Origin: Vibrio neonatus
GTDB lineage: Bacteria; Pseudomonadota; Gammaproteobacteria; Enterobacterales; Vibrionaceae
Direction: 5' to 3'
Length of the DNA: 64,000 bases
Assembly: GCF_024346975.1 (NCBI RefSeq)
Contig: NZ_AP024885.1
Coordinates: 868,001-932,000 of the forward strand
In this document: positions 23,789 through 33,414 of the stretch, piece after piece
Position numbering within the stretch: the stretch's first letter is position 1
How the letters are laid out: every line of letters starts with the position of its first letter
The notes under the pieces: generated by a model
What the model saw: only the letters and a program-made list of their open reading frames with translations
Databases searched by the model: none
What the model was told of the DNA's origin: nothing
Position numbers and translations under genes: made by a program

Positions 23789-25588
23789 TTAATCTTGCGC
23801 ATAGAAACGTTTGGTTTCTGACAGGCCTTGCATTATCACTGACAGCTTTGGTTTGGCGTTACGTTCACGGCGATAGTCGTGGTTGTACACTTTGTAGTTT
23901 CCGTAGCGGTCTAGCACTGTGATTTCGTTGCTGGAAATCAAAGCGAACTCACGGGCGTCACCTGCCATTGTCCAGCGGCGTTTACTTGGGTCAAATAAGT
24001 TCTTACCACTGCTAAAGTCGACAGGGTTTGAGGTTACGCCGAGTAAGTCTTGCATTAAGGTCACTGATAAATCGAAGTGACTGGTTACGTGCGTGTACTC
24101 ATGCGCGGGCTTATTTGGCCAATGGATCACCATCGGGACTTGCAACTGATATTTACTGTAGTTGCTGTTTGCACCCCAACTGTTGGTATTGGTTTCGTTA
24201 AACTCCCAACCGTGATCTGAGGTGATAACAACAACTGTATTGTCCAGCAATTGCTGCTCTTTTAAGGTATCGAGAATTTGTGAAATAGACTGGTCTACTT
24301 TACTGGTCGATGTGACGTAGGCTTTTTGCAGAACCGATTTGGCATCTTTATTAGAGATGTTGTCCACATGGTCTTCAAATTGCTGCATCTGCATCAGGTG
24401 CACCACACTAAACCAGCTTTTATTGGTTTCGTTTGTGAGCCACTGCTGCCAACTTTTAACTGCTCCACGGTCCGATTTGCTTTGTACTTCTGTTTGGCCT
24501 TCATCTCGATTATGGAAAATAATATCGTTGTAGATGTTGGCGGAGAAGTTGTTGCCACTAAACAAGCCAAGATCGTAATTACGATACATTAACTGCTGGA
24601 TAAACACCGGTTCAGTTTCAAAGTGACGAACGCTTGCAGAGTAGGTGGCAGGGATGCCGTAAAATAAGCCGAACGCTGCACTGTTGTCGTTGCCAGAACT
24701 TAGGTGTTGGCTAAAGTTTTGGTTTTGCTCGGCAAATTCATGCAAGGTTGGCATGGCGTCCGGGGTCATGCTGTCAGCGCGCAGGTTCTCAACCATAACG
24801 ACTAGTAAGTTATAGTTTTTACTTTTGCTTTTGCTGATCTGCAATGCTTCTAGTGGATAGGCCAGCACTTCGCTGTTGGCATCACCACGTTCAATTCGCT
24901 GTTGGTATTCTTCCCTATCAAACCATCCTTGACGCTCCAAGAAGGTTTTTGCCGTCATTGGATACGAAAGCGGGAAGTTGGCTCTTTGATTGGTGATTGG
25001 ATTATAGAAAGTCGCATCTGCCCAGATATAGATCAGATGGCTAAAGATAAACCCAATAAAGAAAACAACCGCAATCGGGCGACCGATACGTTTGTGCGAC
25101 AGTTTTCTTTGCTTGCGCCAAACCCACTCAGCAAGAGCGAGCTGGACGAAGAAAATAATAGGAACAAGAACGAATAACGTCTGCCATTTGGCATTAATGG
25201 CGTTTTTGTCATCGCTTAACAGTAACTCCCAAACAATGGGATTAAGGTGTAAGTTGAGCTCTTGATAGGCTTGGGTATCTAATAGTAAGACGGTGAGACC
25301 TATGGTACTTGCCAGTACACCTAAGATCCTAAACAGTTTAAAGTTTGGGACGACAAAGGTGAGAGGGAAGAGGCACAGGATATACAAGCCAAATACTAGA
25401 AAGCCGAAATGCCCCACCCATGAAGAGGCAAGGTAGAGCTGACCGAGAAAAGTCTCTGGCCAAGGAGATTCGGCTATGTAACGCGTTCCGATAAGCATTG
25501 CGATGATGACATTGAAAAAACTGAACCAATGTCCCCAACTAACAAGCCTTGATACCCGTTCCGCGTAGGAATTACCGCTATTTACCAT
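23789..25588 (-). CDS. yejM: Inner membrane sulfatase-fold protein YejM (PbgA/LapC)
   Basis: An essential-type regulator of lipopolysaccharide synthesis in Gammaproteobacteria that relays LPS levels to LapB/FtsH-controlled LpxC degradation. The N-terminal ~190 residues hold five membrane segments (the DUF3413 region, for example WFSFFNVIIAMLIG). From about residue 250 there is a periplasmic alkaline-phosphatase-like domain (NLLVVMVENLRADSMTPDAM, VVVITSDHGWEFNET). At 599 residues it has the family length. It is preceded by yejL and faces yejK, the conserved enterobacterial/vibrio arrangement. The minus-strand gene ends 62 bp before its terminator. Confidence 0.93.
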   Translation of the reverse strand: MVNSGNSYAERVSRLVSWGHWFSFFNVIIAMLIGTRYIAESPWPETFLGQLYLASSWVGHFGFLVFGLYILCLFPLTFVVPNFKLFRILGVLASTIGLTVLLLDTQAYQELNLHLNPIVWELLLSDDKNAINAKWQTLFVLVPIIFFVQLALAEWVWRKQRKLSHKRIGRPIAVVFFIGFIFSHLIYIWADATFYNPITNQRANFPLSYPMTAKTFLERQGWFDREEYQQRIERGDANSEVLAYPLEALQISKSKSKNYNLLVVMVENLRADSMTPDAMPTLHEFAEQNQNFSQHLSSGNDNSAAFGLFYGIPATYSASVRHFETEPVFIQQLMYRNYDLGLFSGNNFSANIYNDIIFHNRDEGQTEVQSKSDRGAVKSWQQWLTNETNKSWFSVVHLMQMQQFEDHVDNISNKDAKSVLQKAYVTSTSKVDQSISQILDTLKEQQLLDNTVVVITSDHGWEFNETNTNSWGANSNYSKYQLQVPMVIHWPNKPAHEYTHVTSHFDLSVTLMQDLLGVTSNPVDFSSGKNLFDPSKRRWTMAGDAREFALISSNEITVLDRYGNYKVYNHDYRRERNAKPKLSVIMQGLSETKRFYAQD

Positions 25589-25613
25589 GAATAATCGTTC
25601 TTGTTATTAATTA

Positions 25614-25829
25614 TTAGTCATCAACTGATGCAATCAGTGCATCTGCAAAAGTTTTAGCAATGACTTTACGTTGTCCCTTCGCCACATTCTGATTTAGAAC
25701 GTTTGTGGCGATATTGCCAACCAACATCAAGCTGAGTTCTGGAGTAGACTCGTGTCTCTCTAAAACGGTAGCAATTTCAGCTAACATGGTTTCAACTTTT
25801 TCGTCACTGTATTTTGATGTAATAGGCAT
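25614..25829 (-). CDS. yejL: YejL family protein (DUF1414)
   Basis: A 71-residue helical protein of the conserved YejL family; its function is unknown. The sequence [20 protein letters not shown] and the tail [13 protein letters not shown] match the family layout. It lies 25 bp upstream of yejM in the same direction, so the two form an operon, and it is divergent from yejK. Confidence 0.92.
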   Translation of the reverse strand: MPITSKYSDEKVETMLAEIATVLERHESTPELSLMLVGNIATNVLNQNVAKGQRKVIAKTFADALIASVDD

Positions 25830-25913
25830 AGTTACTCTGCTAATGATAGTGTAAACGGCTTATGATAACCTACTCTCAATAACAACTGAAAGCACAAGAG
25901 ATAGAAATCTCCT

Positions 25914-26915
25914 ATGAGTTTACAATTATCCAATGTCATTTTGCATCAATTAGTTAAAGATTCTGAGCAACAGCTTGCGGTTAACTACCGAGAATCGGCT
26001 TTATCGAACGATGCTTCTACTGAAAGTTTAGTCGCAGAACTGCACCGAGTGTTCAATGCCAAGGCAGGAAAGGGCTTCGGCACCTTTGCTGAAGAGAGCG
26101 AATTTAAGGTCTGGTTGGATGAGTCACTTGCTGAGCAGCAGGACTTTTACACTTTCTCACAAAATAGCGCCAAGCGTTTAATCTCTGAAATCAGTAAATA
26201 CTCATTTGCTGAAGAAGGTTTTTTAGTGTTGGCTCGTTATCAGTCGTTAGCGACTGATTATTTGTTCATTGCGTTAGTACCATCGAATGAAAGCCTAAAA
26301 GTAACCGAAGGGCTTGAAATCAGTGCTACGGATTACCTTGATATCTCGAAAATGGATATTGCGGCACGCATTGATTTATCGACCTATCAAACAGACAGCG
26401 ACTCAAATCGTTACTTAACCTTTATCAAAGGGCGAGTAGGGCGCAAAGTGGCGGATTTCTTCCTTGATTTCTTGCAAGCTGAAACAGGCTTAGACACCAA
26501 ACAACAAAACCTAGTGCTGATGCAAGCGGTGGATGATTTTGTCGCCGATGCCAAGCTGGAAAAAGAAGAAGCTAATTCTTATCGCAAGCAAGTGGCCGAT
26601 TACTGCAACGATCAAATCAAAAGCGGTGATGACGTTGAAGTAAAAGAACTCTCTCAAGAGCTACCAAAAAGTGATGATGGCACTAGCTTTGTGGAGTTTA
26701 CACAAGAGCAAGGCTACGAGCTTGAAGAGAGCTTCCCGGGCGACAGAACTGCCGTGCGCAAATTGACTAAATTTGTGGGTGCTGGTGGCGGCTTAAATAT
26801 TAGCTTTGATGCCATGTTGCTCGAAGAGCGCGTATTTTATGATGCAGAGACAGATACACTGACTATCAAAGGCACACCGCCTAATTTACGCGATCAATTG
26901 GTGCGAAAAGGCTAG
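25914..26915 (+). CDS. yejK: Nucleoid-associated protein YejK (NdpA)
   Basis: A 333-residue member of the 37-kDa nucleoid-associated protein family. The beginning MSLQLSNVILHQLVKDSEQQ and the motifs FIKGRVGRKVADFF and GGGLNISFDAMLL are typical. It lies divergent to yejL-yejM with an 84-bp shared promoter region. No strong Shine-Dalgarno sequence is visible, only GAAATCTCCT just before the ATG. The family binds DNA in the nucleoid, but its cellular role is not well defined. Confidence 0.93.
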   Translation: MSLQLSNVILHQLVKDSEQQLAVNYRESALSNDASTESLVAELHRVFNAKAGKGFGTFAEESEFKVWLDESLAEQQDFYTFSQNSAKRLISEISKYSFAEEGFLVLARYQSLATDYLFIALVPSNESLKVTEGLEISATDYLDISKMDIAARIDLSTYQTDSDSNRYLTFIKGRVGRKVADFFLDFLQAETGLDTKQQNLVLMQAVDDFVADAKLEKEEANSYRKQVADYCNDQIKSGDDVEVKELSQELPKSDDGTSFVEFTQEQGYELEESFPGDRTAVRKLTKFVGAGGGLNISFDAMLLEERVFYDAETDTLTIKGTPPNLRDQLVRKG

Positions 26916-27089
26916 TTGTGCAAAGTAAAAATAGAGAAGCGTAACGAAATGGTGAGGTTTTTTGATCTTTGTTGATAAATCTCTTGTCATTCGCTCCAAC
27001 TTTTTTAAATATGTCAGGAACAATAAATTTTGGTTGAGCGCGAATAATTGTATTTGTCGCTCAATCTACTTAATTACATGGAGTAATAG

Positions 27090-28211
27090 ATGATGCGAGT
27101 AGGTTTAGTCGGCTGGCGCGGTATGGTTGGTTCGGTTTTAATGCAGCGAATGGTAGAAGAGCGTGATTTTGATCTGATAGAGCCTGTATTTTACAGCACC
27201 TCTCAGGTTGGTATTCCGGCTCCTGTCTACATGGGTAAAGATGCGGGCATGCTACAAGATGCTTTTGACATTGAAAGTCTCAAGCAGCTTGATGCGATTG
27301 TTACCTGTCAAGGCGGTAGCTACACAGAGAAAGTGTACCCTGCACTAAAACAAGCTGGCTGGAAAGGCTACTGGATTGATGCAGCCTCTACGCTGCGTAT
27401 GGCTAACGACTCCATTATTACTTTAGACCCTGTTAACTTAGCTCAAATCCAACAAGGCATTCATTCTGGCACTTCTACCTTTGTTGGTGGTAACTGTACT
27501 GTAAGTTTAATGCTGATGGCACTTGGTGGCCTGTACGAGAAAGGCATGGTTGAGTGGATGAGCGCCATGACTTATCAAGCCGCTTCTGGCGCAGGTGCTA
27601 AGAATATGCGTGAGCTTATCGCGCAAATGGGCACAGTGCAGCAGTCAGTGGCTGCTGAGCTTGCCGATCCTGCTTCTTCTATCTTAGATATTGATCGTAA
27701 AGTGGCTGAGACGATTCGTTCAGACGCATTCCCAACTGATCAGTTTGGCGCGCCTCTGGCGGGTTCTTTGATCCCTTGGATTGATGTGAAACGCGAAAAC
27801 GGCCAAAGCAAAGAAGAGTGGAAAGCGGGCGTTGAAGCGAACAAGATTCTTGGCTTAGACGGCAACCCAATTGCGATTGATGGTACTTGTGTACGTATCG
27901 GCGCAATGCGCTGTCACGCACAAGCGCTTACCATCAAGCTAAAACAAAATGTGCCTATGGATGAAATCGAAGAGATCATCGGTACGCATAATGACTGGGT
28001 TAAAGTGGTGCCAAACGAGCGCGATATTACCGCTCAAGAGCTAACGCCAGCCAAAGTAACCGGTACTATGTCTGTGCCTGTTGGTCGCTTGCGTAAAATG
28101 GCGATGGGCGATGACTTCCTAAATGCTTTCACTGTCGGTGATCAGCTTCTATGGGGCGCAGCAGAGCCACTACGTCGTACTCTACGCATCATCTTAGAAG
28201 CGAAGTCGTAA
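27090..28211 (+). CDS. asd: Aspartate-semialdehyde dehydrogenase
   Basis: Reduces aspartyl phosphate to aspartate semialdehyde with NADPH, the branch-point step for lysine, diaminopimelate, threonine and methionine. The N-terminal Rossmann motif [14 protein letters not shown] is at residues 4-17. The catalytic Cys136 lies in [12 protein letters not shown], and [16 protein letters not shown] near residues 269-284 carries the substrate-binding and catalytic His region. It is 373 residues, the gammaproteobacterial length. GGAG lies 8 bases before ATGATG. It is monocistronic, with a strong terminator after the stop. Confidence 0.96.
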   Translation: MMRVGLVGWRGMVGSVLMQRMVEERDFDLIEPVFYSTSQVGIPAPVYMGKDAGMLQDAFDIESLKQLDAIVTCQGGSYTEKVYPALKQAGWKGYWIDAASTLRMANDSIITLDPVNLAQIQQGIHSGTSTFVGGNCTVSLMLMALGGLYEKGMVEWMSAMTYQAASGAGAKNMRELIAQMGTVQQSVAAELADPASSILDIDRKVAETIRSDAFPTDQFGAPLAGSLIPWIDVKRENGQSKEEWKAGVEANKILGLDGNPIAIDGTCVRIGAMRCHAQALTIKLKQNVPMDEIEEIIGTHNDWVKVVPNERDITAQELTPAKVTGTMSVPVGRLRKMAMGDDFLNAFTVGDQLLWGAAEPLRRTLRIILEAKS

Positions 28212-28252
28212 TTTAGAACTCCAGCTTTTACGTGTTTAAAACGTAAATGTTT

Positions 28253-28279
28253 AAAAAGCGCCGTTTGGCGCTTTTTTTT
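28253..28279 (+). terminator. Terminator of asd
   Basis: AAAAAGCGCC-GTTT-GGCGCTTTTTTTT. Confidence 0.9.
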
Positions 28280-28349
28280 GTGGGCGCTATTTGTGATCAC
28301 TTATTTACTGAGATTAGCAGCAAAGTGATTGGTGCCACAGTGACAGGCA

Positions 28350-29237
28350 TTAGTCATAATCACTAGGCGTGTCATTTACCTTGACCACTCTCTCTTCATG
28401 CGAGGGCAACTCACTGCCGCAATGCTTGCAATGAAAGGCATCCGGTTCATGATCATTTTTCATGCAGTTAGGACACATCACTAACAGACGATGATTCTGA
28501 TAGGTTTTCTTTTGCTGTTTTACTTCTTGGCTCATCTCCGCGGTAATAATGCCAGTAGGCACCGCTAAGATGGAATAACCCAACAGCATCGTCAGAGAAG
28601 CGATAGCTCTGCCTAATGTGGTCACGGGGGAAATATCGCCATAGCCGACGGTAGTAATAGTCACAATAGCCCAATAAATGCTGGTGGGGATGCTCGTAAA
28701 GCCATTGTCAGGCCCTTCAATCACATACAAAAGAGCGCCAAATATGGTGACCAATATGGCGACCATACTAAAGAAGACAAAGATCTTACGTCGAGAGTTC
28801 CATAGGGAGCGCATGATGATGTTGGAATCTTGAATGTATTGCACCAGTTTCAAAATCCTAAAGATGCGCATAATTCTCAGTAGGCGCACCACCCCAAGGA
28901 AGTGCGCATTTGGGATCAGTAATGCCAAGTAGAAAGGCAAGATGGCGATTAAATCGACAAAACCATAAAAGCTTTTGGCGTATGCCCACGGTTTGGGTGA
29001 GCAATACAGGCGAAGTAGGTACTCAATAGTAAATAAAACGGTAAACAAAATTTCCAGAACCTGTAACGAACTGGCGTATTTTTCGTTTATTGACTCCATT
29101 GAGCCCATAATCAAAACGAGCAAAGAGCCTAAAATAGAGAGAATTAATCCGATATCAAACCAGCGCCCAAATGGCGTGTCTGTACGGAAAATAATCACAT
29201 AAAGTTTGTGCTTGAGACTGTATTCATCTTGGGGCAT
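28350..29237 (-). CDS. Voltage-gated-type potassium channel with C-terminal zinc ribbon
   Basis: A 295-residue six-transmembrane ion channel. Segments S1-S3 span residues about 27-115 (IGLILSILGSLLVLIMG and others). An arginine-bearing S4-like helix lies at FLGVVRLLRIMRIFRILKL, and the pore has the potassium selectivity filter TITTVGYGD. The C-terminus ends in a zinc ribbon, CPNCMKNDHEP...CKHCGSEL, a common cytoplasmic tail in this bacterial subfamily. It probably mediates K+ flux across the inner membrane. It is transcribed leftward on its own, facing asd. Confidence 0.93.
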   Translation of the reverse strand: MPQDEYSLKHKLYVIIFRTDTPFGRWFDIGLILSILGSLLVLIMGSMESINEKYASSLQVLEILFTVLFTIEYLLRLYCSPKPWAYAKSFYGFVDLIAILPFYLALLIPNAHFLGVVRLLRIMRIFRILKLVQYIQDSNIIMRSLWNSRRKIFVFFSMVAILVTIFGALLYVIEGPDNGFTSIPTSIYWAIVTITTVGYGDISPVTTLGRAIASLTMLLGYSILAVPTGIITAEMSQEVKQQKKTYQNHRLLVMCPNCMKNDHEPDAFHCKHCGSELPSHEERVVKVNDTPSDYD

Positions 29238-29332
29238 ATCAGTTCAACTTAAATCAGCAATAACAATAGGATAGCACGTGGATTTAGATTGATTTGAATA
29301 AAGTAAAAGCAAATTATTGTTTGCCATAGACG

Positions 29333-29359
29333 AAAAAAGCACCACTAGGGTGCTTTTTT
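29333..29359 (-). terminator. Terminator downstream of ychE
   Basis: AAAAAAGCACC-ACTA-GGGTGCTTTTTT, with T-runs on both strands. Confidence 0.85.
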
Positions 29360-29390
29360 GATGTGTTCATATTGTATGCAGATGTAACCG

Positions 29391-30032
29391 TTATAGCATC
29401 AAACCTGGGAATAATGCGCCAATTCCACCTGCAATAAATTCAATACCCAGTGCGCCAAGTATCAAACCCATAATACGAGTGATTACGTTGATACCCGTTT
29501 GCCCTAGAAAACGTACGATGAAAGGAGCAGAGCGAAATAGCACCCAACAGCAAAATGCGAACACTAAAACCGTCAGCGTGACAGCAATATAATCGATAGG
29601 ACCAGAATGGTTAGAGCCAAATACAATCGTTGAACTGATGGCACCCGGTCCTGCCATTAGTGGCATAGCAAGTGGCACAACGCCCACTTGTTCCTTACTA
29701 ATACTCTCCGCTTTTTCTTGCTTGTTCTGTTTTTGTTCACCGAGTTGCCCATTCATCATGGAAAAGGCAATGCTCACTAACAAAAGACCACCGGCAATAC
29801 GAAATGAATCTAAAGAGATACTGAACACGTCAAGTAGGAACTGACCTGCAAACAAAGACACAATCAAGATCACGGCAACGGCAATGTTAGCGGTTGAAGC
29901 GGTTTTTATGCGTTCTTCAGGCGATAGATGATTCGTTAACGTCACAAATATCGGCATGATCCCAACCGGATTTACAATGGCGAATAAGCCAACAAAAAAC
30001 TGTAAATAAACAGCGATATCGATACCTTGCAT
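29391..30032 (-). CDS. ychE: MarC-family inner membrane protein YchE
   Basis: A six-helix integral membrane protein of the MarC/YchE/YhgN family (FFVGLFAIVNPVGIMPIF, MPLMAGPGAISSTIVFG). Its transport substrate is not established. It is 213 residues and has the charged loop KQNKQEKAESISKEQ between helices 3 and 4. ATG 30032 is preferred over the GTG three bases upstream. The position next to adhE, divergently transcribed, is the same as ychE-adhE in E. coli, which supports the specific name. Confidence 0.88.
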   Translation of the reverse strand: MQGIDIAVYLQFFVGLFAIVNPVGIMPIFVTLTNHLSPEERIKTASTANIAVAVILIVSLFAGQFLLDVFSISLDSFRIAGGLLLVSIAFSMMNGQLGEQKQNKQEKAESISKEQVGVVPLAMPLMAGPGAISSTIVFGSNHSGPIDYIAVTLTVLVFAFCCWVLFRSAPFIVRFLGQTGINVITRIMGLILGALGIEFIAGGIGALFPGLML

Positions 30033-30623
30033 CACTAAACCTTTAACAAAAAGAGAGGGGGATAAAAAAGTGTCGCTACTTTAATAAAGGATGCCGTTTT
30101 ACGCTAGTAAAACTTGCATTCCCATGCCTGAATTAAACTAAATCAACACTGGTTTTGCATTAGAAAAACTAATGCAAGTCTGCATTCCAATAATGGTAGG
30201 TGAACAACTCATTTTTGATTGTCAAGAGTGAGCTCTAAGTGAGGTAGTCGAACTTACTTTTAGAAGAAAATTAATAATTGTCGTATGCAAAACAATGGTT
30301 ATACTAGGGTCTGGCACGTTTATTACGGCCTACAGAATGAAATAAACTATTATTTAAGATAACGATGTTTACGTGGTAAAGCGGTACTTTCATGGATGAT
30401 ATCAGTGTCGTAGAAAGTCTTATTTGTCATACAATATGGCATTTAGGCCTAACTTAGCTAATAACTATTTTGCTAGTAGTTCTTTCAAACTAAGTGATCT
30501 GAATCAATTTTATTCGGAGAGTGAAATAATATACTCGTCTGTGAAAGCTGTTTACTAAGTTGTGTTGTTTGGTTAACAAACCTTACTAAAAAGTTTTTAA
30601 TTTTAAATATCTAGGAGACAATT
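30033..30623. promoter_or_regulatory. Long ychE-adhE intergenic region
   Basis: 590 bp with no supported gene. It must hold the divergent promoters. An FNR/CRP-like dyad lies at 30495-30508, and the palindrome GTTTGGTTAACAAAC lies near 30567-30582. A long leader is usual for adhE, which in E. coli is controlled by several redox regulators. Confidence 0.55.
30495..30508. promoter_or_regulatory. FNR-like dyad upstream of adhE
   Basis: GTGATCTGAATCAA differs at one position from the FNR consensus TTGAT-N4-ATCAA. It lies about 115 bp upstream of the adhE start, reasonable for an anaerobic activator site, but CRP could bind a similar sequence. Confidence 0.4.
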
Positions 30624-33296
30624 ATGCCTGTAACTAATATGGCTGAGCTAGACGCTCTGGTAGCACGTGTTAAAGCAGCTCAAGAAGAGTTCTCAACTTT
30701 TTCTCAAGAGAAAGTGGATGCAATCTTCCGCGCAGCTTCTTTAGCAGCAAACCAAGCACGTATTCCTCTAGCACAGCAAGCTGTTGCTGAATCTGGCATG
30801 GGTATTGTGGAAGATAAGGTTATCAAAAACCACTTTGCTTCAGAGTTCATCTACAACAAGTACAAGGACGAGAAAACTTGTGGCATCTTAGAAGAAGATG
30901 ACAACCTAGGCACAATGACTATCGCAGAACCTGTAGGTATCATCTGTGGTATCGTTCCAACTACAAACCCAACTTCAACTGCAATCTTCAAATCACTGAT
31001 TTCTCTTAAAACTCGTAACGGCATCATTTTCTCGCCACACCCACGCGCTAAAAACTCAACTAACGACGCAGCTAAGCTTGTTCTTGAAGCAGCAGTAGCA
31101 GCAGGCGCACCAAAAGACATCATTGGTTGGATTGACCAACCTTCAGTAGAATTGTCTAACGGCCTAATGAAGCACGACGGTATTGCTCTTATCCTTGCAA
31201 CTGGTGGTCCAGGCATGGTTAAAGCGGCTTACTCTTCAGGTAAACCAGCAATCGGTGTTGGCGCGGGTAACGTTCCAGTAGTTATCGATGAAACTGCAGA
31301 CATCAAACGTGCAGTAGCTTCTATCCTTATGTCTAAAACGTTCGATAACGGCGTAGTTTGTGCTTCTGAGCAAGCGGCTATCGTAGTAAGCGAAGTGTAT
31401 GACGAAGTTAAAGAACGTTTTGCTTCTCACAAAGCACACGTACTAAGCAAAGCTGACGCAAACAAAGTACGTAAAGTACTGCTTATCGACGGTAACCTAA
31501 ACGCTAAAATCGTAGGTCAACCTGCTCCAGCAATCGCTGAAATGGCGGGTGTTAAAGTTCCTGCGGATACTAAAGTGCTAGTCGGTGAAGGTCTAGGTAA
31601 AGTGTCTTACGATGATGAGTTCGCTCATGAGAAACTATCTCCAACTCTAGGTCTATTCCGCGCTGATAACTTTGAAGATGCGGTTGCTCAAGCTGAAACT
31701 ATGGTTGAGATCGGCGGTATCGGTCACACATCTGGTCTATACACTGACCAAGACACTAACGCTGACCGTATTTGTTACTTCGGTGACAAACTAAAAACAG
31801 CTCGTATTCTAGTCAACATCCCATCAACTCACGGTGGTATCGGTGACTTGTACAACTTTAACGTTGCACCTTCTCTAACTCTAGGTTGTGGTTCTTGGGG
31901 TGGTAACTCTATCTCTGAGAACGTGGGTCCTAAGCACCTTATCAACAAGAAAACTGTAGCGAAGCGAGCTGAAAATATGTTGTGGCACAAACTACCTAAG
32001 TCTATTTACTTCCGTCGTGGCAGCCTTCCAATCGCACTTGGCGATCTAGAAGGTAAAAAACGTGCGTTCCTTGTAACTGACCGTTTCCTATTTAACAACG
32101 GTTATGCAGATAGCGTAGTAAGCCTACTTAAAGCTCAGGGCATCGAAGTGCAAACATTCTTTGATGTAGAAGCTGATCCAACATTGTCTGTTGTTGAAAA
32201 AGGCGCTGCAGCAATGCAAAGCTTCCAACCAGACGTAATCCTAGCGCTTGGTGGCGGTTCACCAATGGATGCGGCTAAGATCATGTGGGTTATGTACGAG
32301 CACCCAGAAACTCACTTTGAAGAACTGGCAATGCGCTTTATGGATATCCGTAAACGTATTTACAAGTTCCCTAAAATGGGCGAAAAAGCTGAGCTAGTAT
32401 GTATCACTACTACTTCAGGTACTGGTTCTGAAGTAACACCATTTGCGGTTGTTACTGACGATGAAACGGGTGCTAAGTACCCTCTAGCGGATTACGAACT
32501 AACGCCAAACATGGCAATCGTTGATGCTAACTTAGTTATGAACATGCCTAAGTCTCTAACAGCATTTGGTGGCTACGATGCAGTAACTCACGCACTTGAA
32601 GCATACGTTTCAGTTCTAGCGAACGAGTACTCAGATGGTCAAGCTCTACAAGCACTTAAGATGCTTAAAGAGTACCTACCATCAAGCTACAAAAATGGCG
32701 CAGCTGACCCAATCGCTCGTGAGAAAGTACACAATGCGGCAACGATTGCTGGTATCGCATTTGCACAGTCTTTCCTAGGTGTGTGTCACTCAATCGCTCA
32801 CAAAATCGGTGCTGAGTTCCACTTGCCACACGGTCTTGCAAACGCATTGATGATCTCTAACGTTGTTCGTTACAACGCAAACGACAACCCAACTAAACAA
32901 ACTGCATTCTCTCAATACGACCGTCCGCAAGCACGTCGTCGTTACGCTGAAGTTGCTGACCACCTAGACCTAAGTCAACCAGGTGACCGCACTGCACAGA
33001 AAATTGAGCGTCTACTGACTTGGTTGGAAGAGCTTAAGAAAGAACTGGATATCCCACTGTCTATTCAAGAAGCGGGTGTTAACGAAGCAGACTTCATCGA
33101 AAAACTTGAAGAGCTATCTGTTGAAGCGTTCGATGACCAATGTACTGGCGCGAACCCACGTTACCCTCTAATCTCTGAGCTAAAAGAAGTTCTAACAACC
33201 TCTTACTACGGTAAGCCTTACGTTGAAGGTGAAACTTTTGAAGGCACTACAGTAATCAAGAAAAAAGCAGACCAAAAGCCTGCTAAAGCGAAGTAA
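30624..33296 (+). CDS. adhE: Bifunctional acetaldehyde-CoA/alcohol dehydrogenase
   Basis: Converts acetyl-CoA to acetaldehyde and then to ethanol, regenerating two NAD+ during fermentation; it assembles into spirosomes in the cytosol. Residues 1 to about 440 are the aldehyde dehydrogenase half, with Cys246 in NGVVCASEQ. Residues about 450-870 are the iron-dependent alcohol dehydrogenase half, with GGGSPMDAAK for the nucleotide and GVCHSIAHKIGAEFHLPHG holding metal-binding histidines. At 890 residues it has the full family length. TAGGAG lies 8 bases before the ATG. Its codon choice is strongly biased towards highly expressed genes compared with its neighbours. A terminator follows. Confidence 0.97.
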   Translation: MPVTNMAELDALVARVKAAQEEFSTFSQEKVDAIFRAASLAANQARIPLAQQAVAESGMGIVEDKVIKNHFASEFIYNKYKDEKTCGILEEDDNLGTMTIAEPVGIICGIVPTTNPTSTAIFKSLISLKTRNGIIFSPHPRAKNSTNDAAKLVLEAAVAAGAPKDIIGWIDQPSVELSNGLMKHDGIALILATGGPGMVKAAYSSGKPAIGVGAGNVPVVIDETADIKRAVASILMSKTFDNGVVCASEQAAIVVSEVYDEVKERFASHKAHVLSKADANKVRKVLLIDGNLNAKIVGQPAPAIAEMAGVKVPADTKVLVGEGLGKVSYDDEFAHEKLSPTLGLFRADNFEDAVAQAETMVEIGGIGHTSGLYTDQDTNADRICYFGDKLKTARILVNIPSTHGGIGDLYNFNVAPSLTLGCGSWGGNSISENVGPKHLINKKTVAKRAENMLWHKLPKSIYFRRGSLPIALGDLEGKKRAFLVTDRFLFNNGYADSVVSLLKAQGIEVQTFFDVEADPTLSVVEKGAAAMQSFQPDVILALGGGSPMDAAKIMWVMYEHPETHFEELAMRFMDIRKRIYKFPKMGEKAELVCITTTSGTGSEVTPFAVVTDDETGAKYPLADYELTPNMAIVDANLVMNMPKSLTAFGGYDAVTHALEAYVSVLANEYSDGQALQALKMLKEYLPSSYKNGAADPIAREKVHNAATIAGIAFAQSFLGVCHSIAHKIGAEFHLPHGLANALMISNVVRYNANDNPTKQTAFSQYDRPQARRRYAEVADHLDLSQPGDRTAQKIERLLTWLEELKKELDIPLSIQEAGVNEADFIEKLEELSVEAFDDQCTGANPRYPLISELKEVLTTSYYGKPYVEGETFEGTTVIKKKADQKPAKAK

Positions 33297-33344
33297 TTCG
33301 ATTCTTGAAAAGTGGGCTTAGATAATAAGCCCATCTTAAAAAAT

Positions 33345-33375
33345 AAAACCCCAGTGCCGCTGCGCTGGGGTTTTT
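33345..33375 (+). terminator. Terminator of adhE
   Basis: AAAACCCCAG...CTGGGGTTTTT. A second, weaker hairpin (TGGGCTTA / TAAGCCCA) lies just upstream at 33312-33334. Confidence 0.88.
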
Positions 33376-33414
33376 GTATATTTGTAACTTGTATTTGGTA
33401 CGTACTCTATCACG

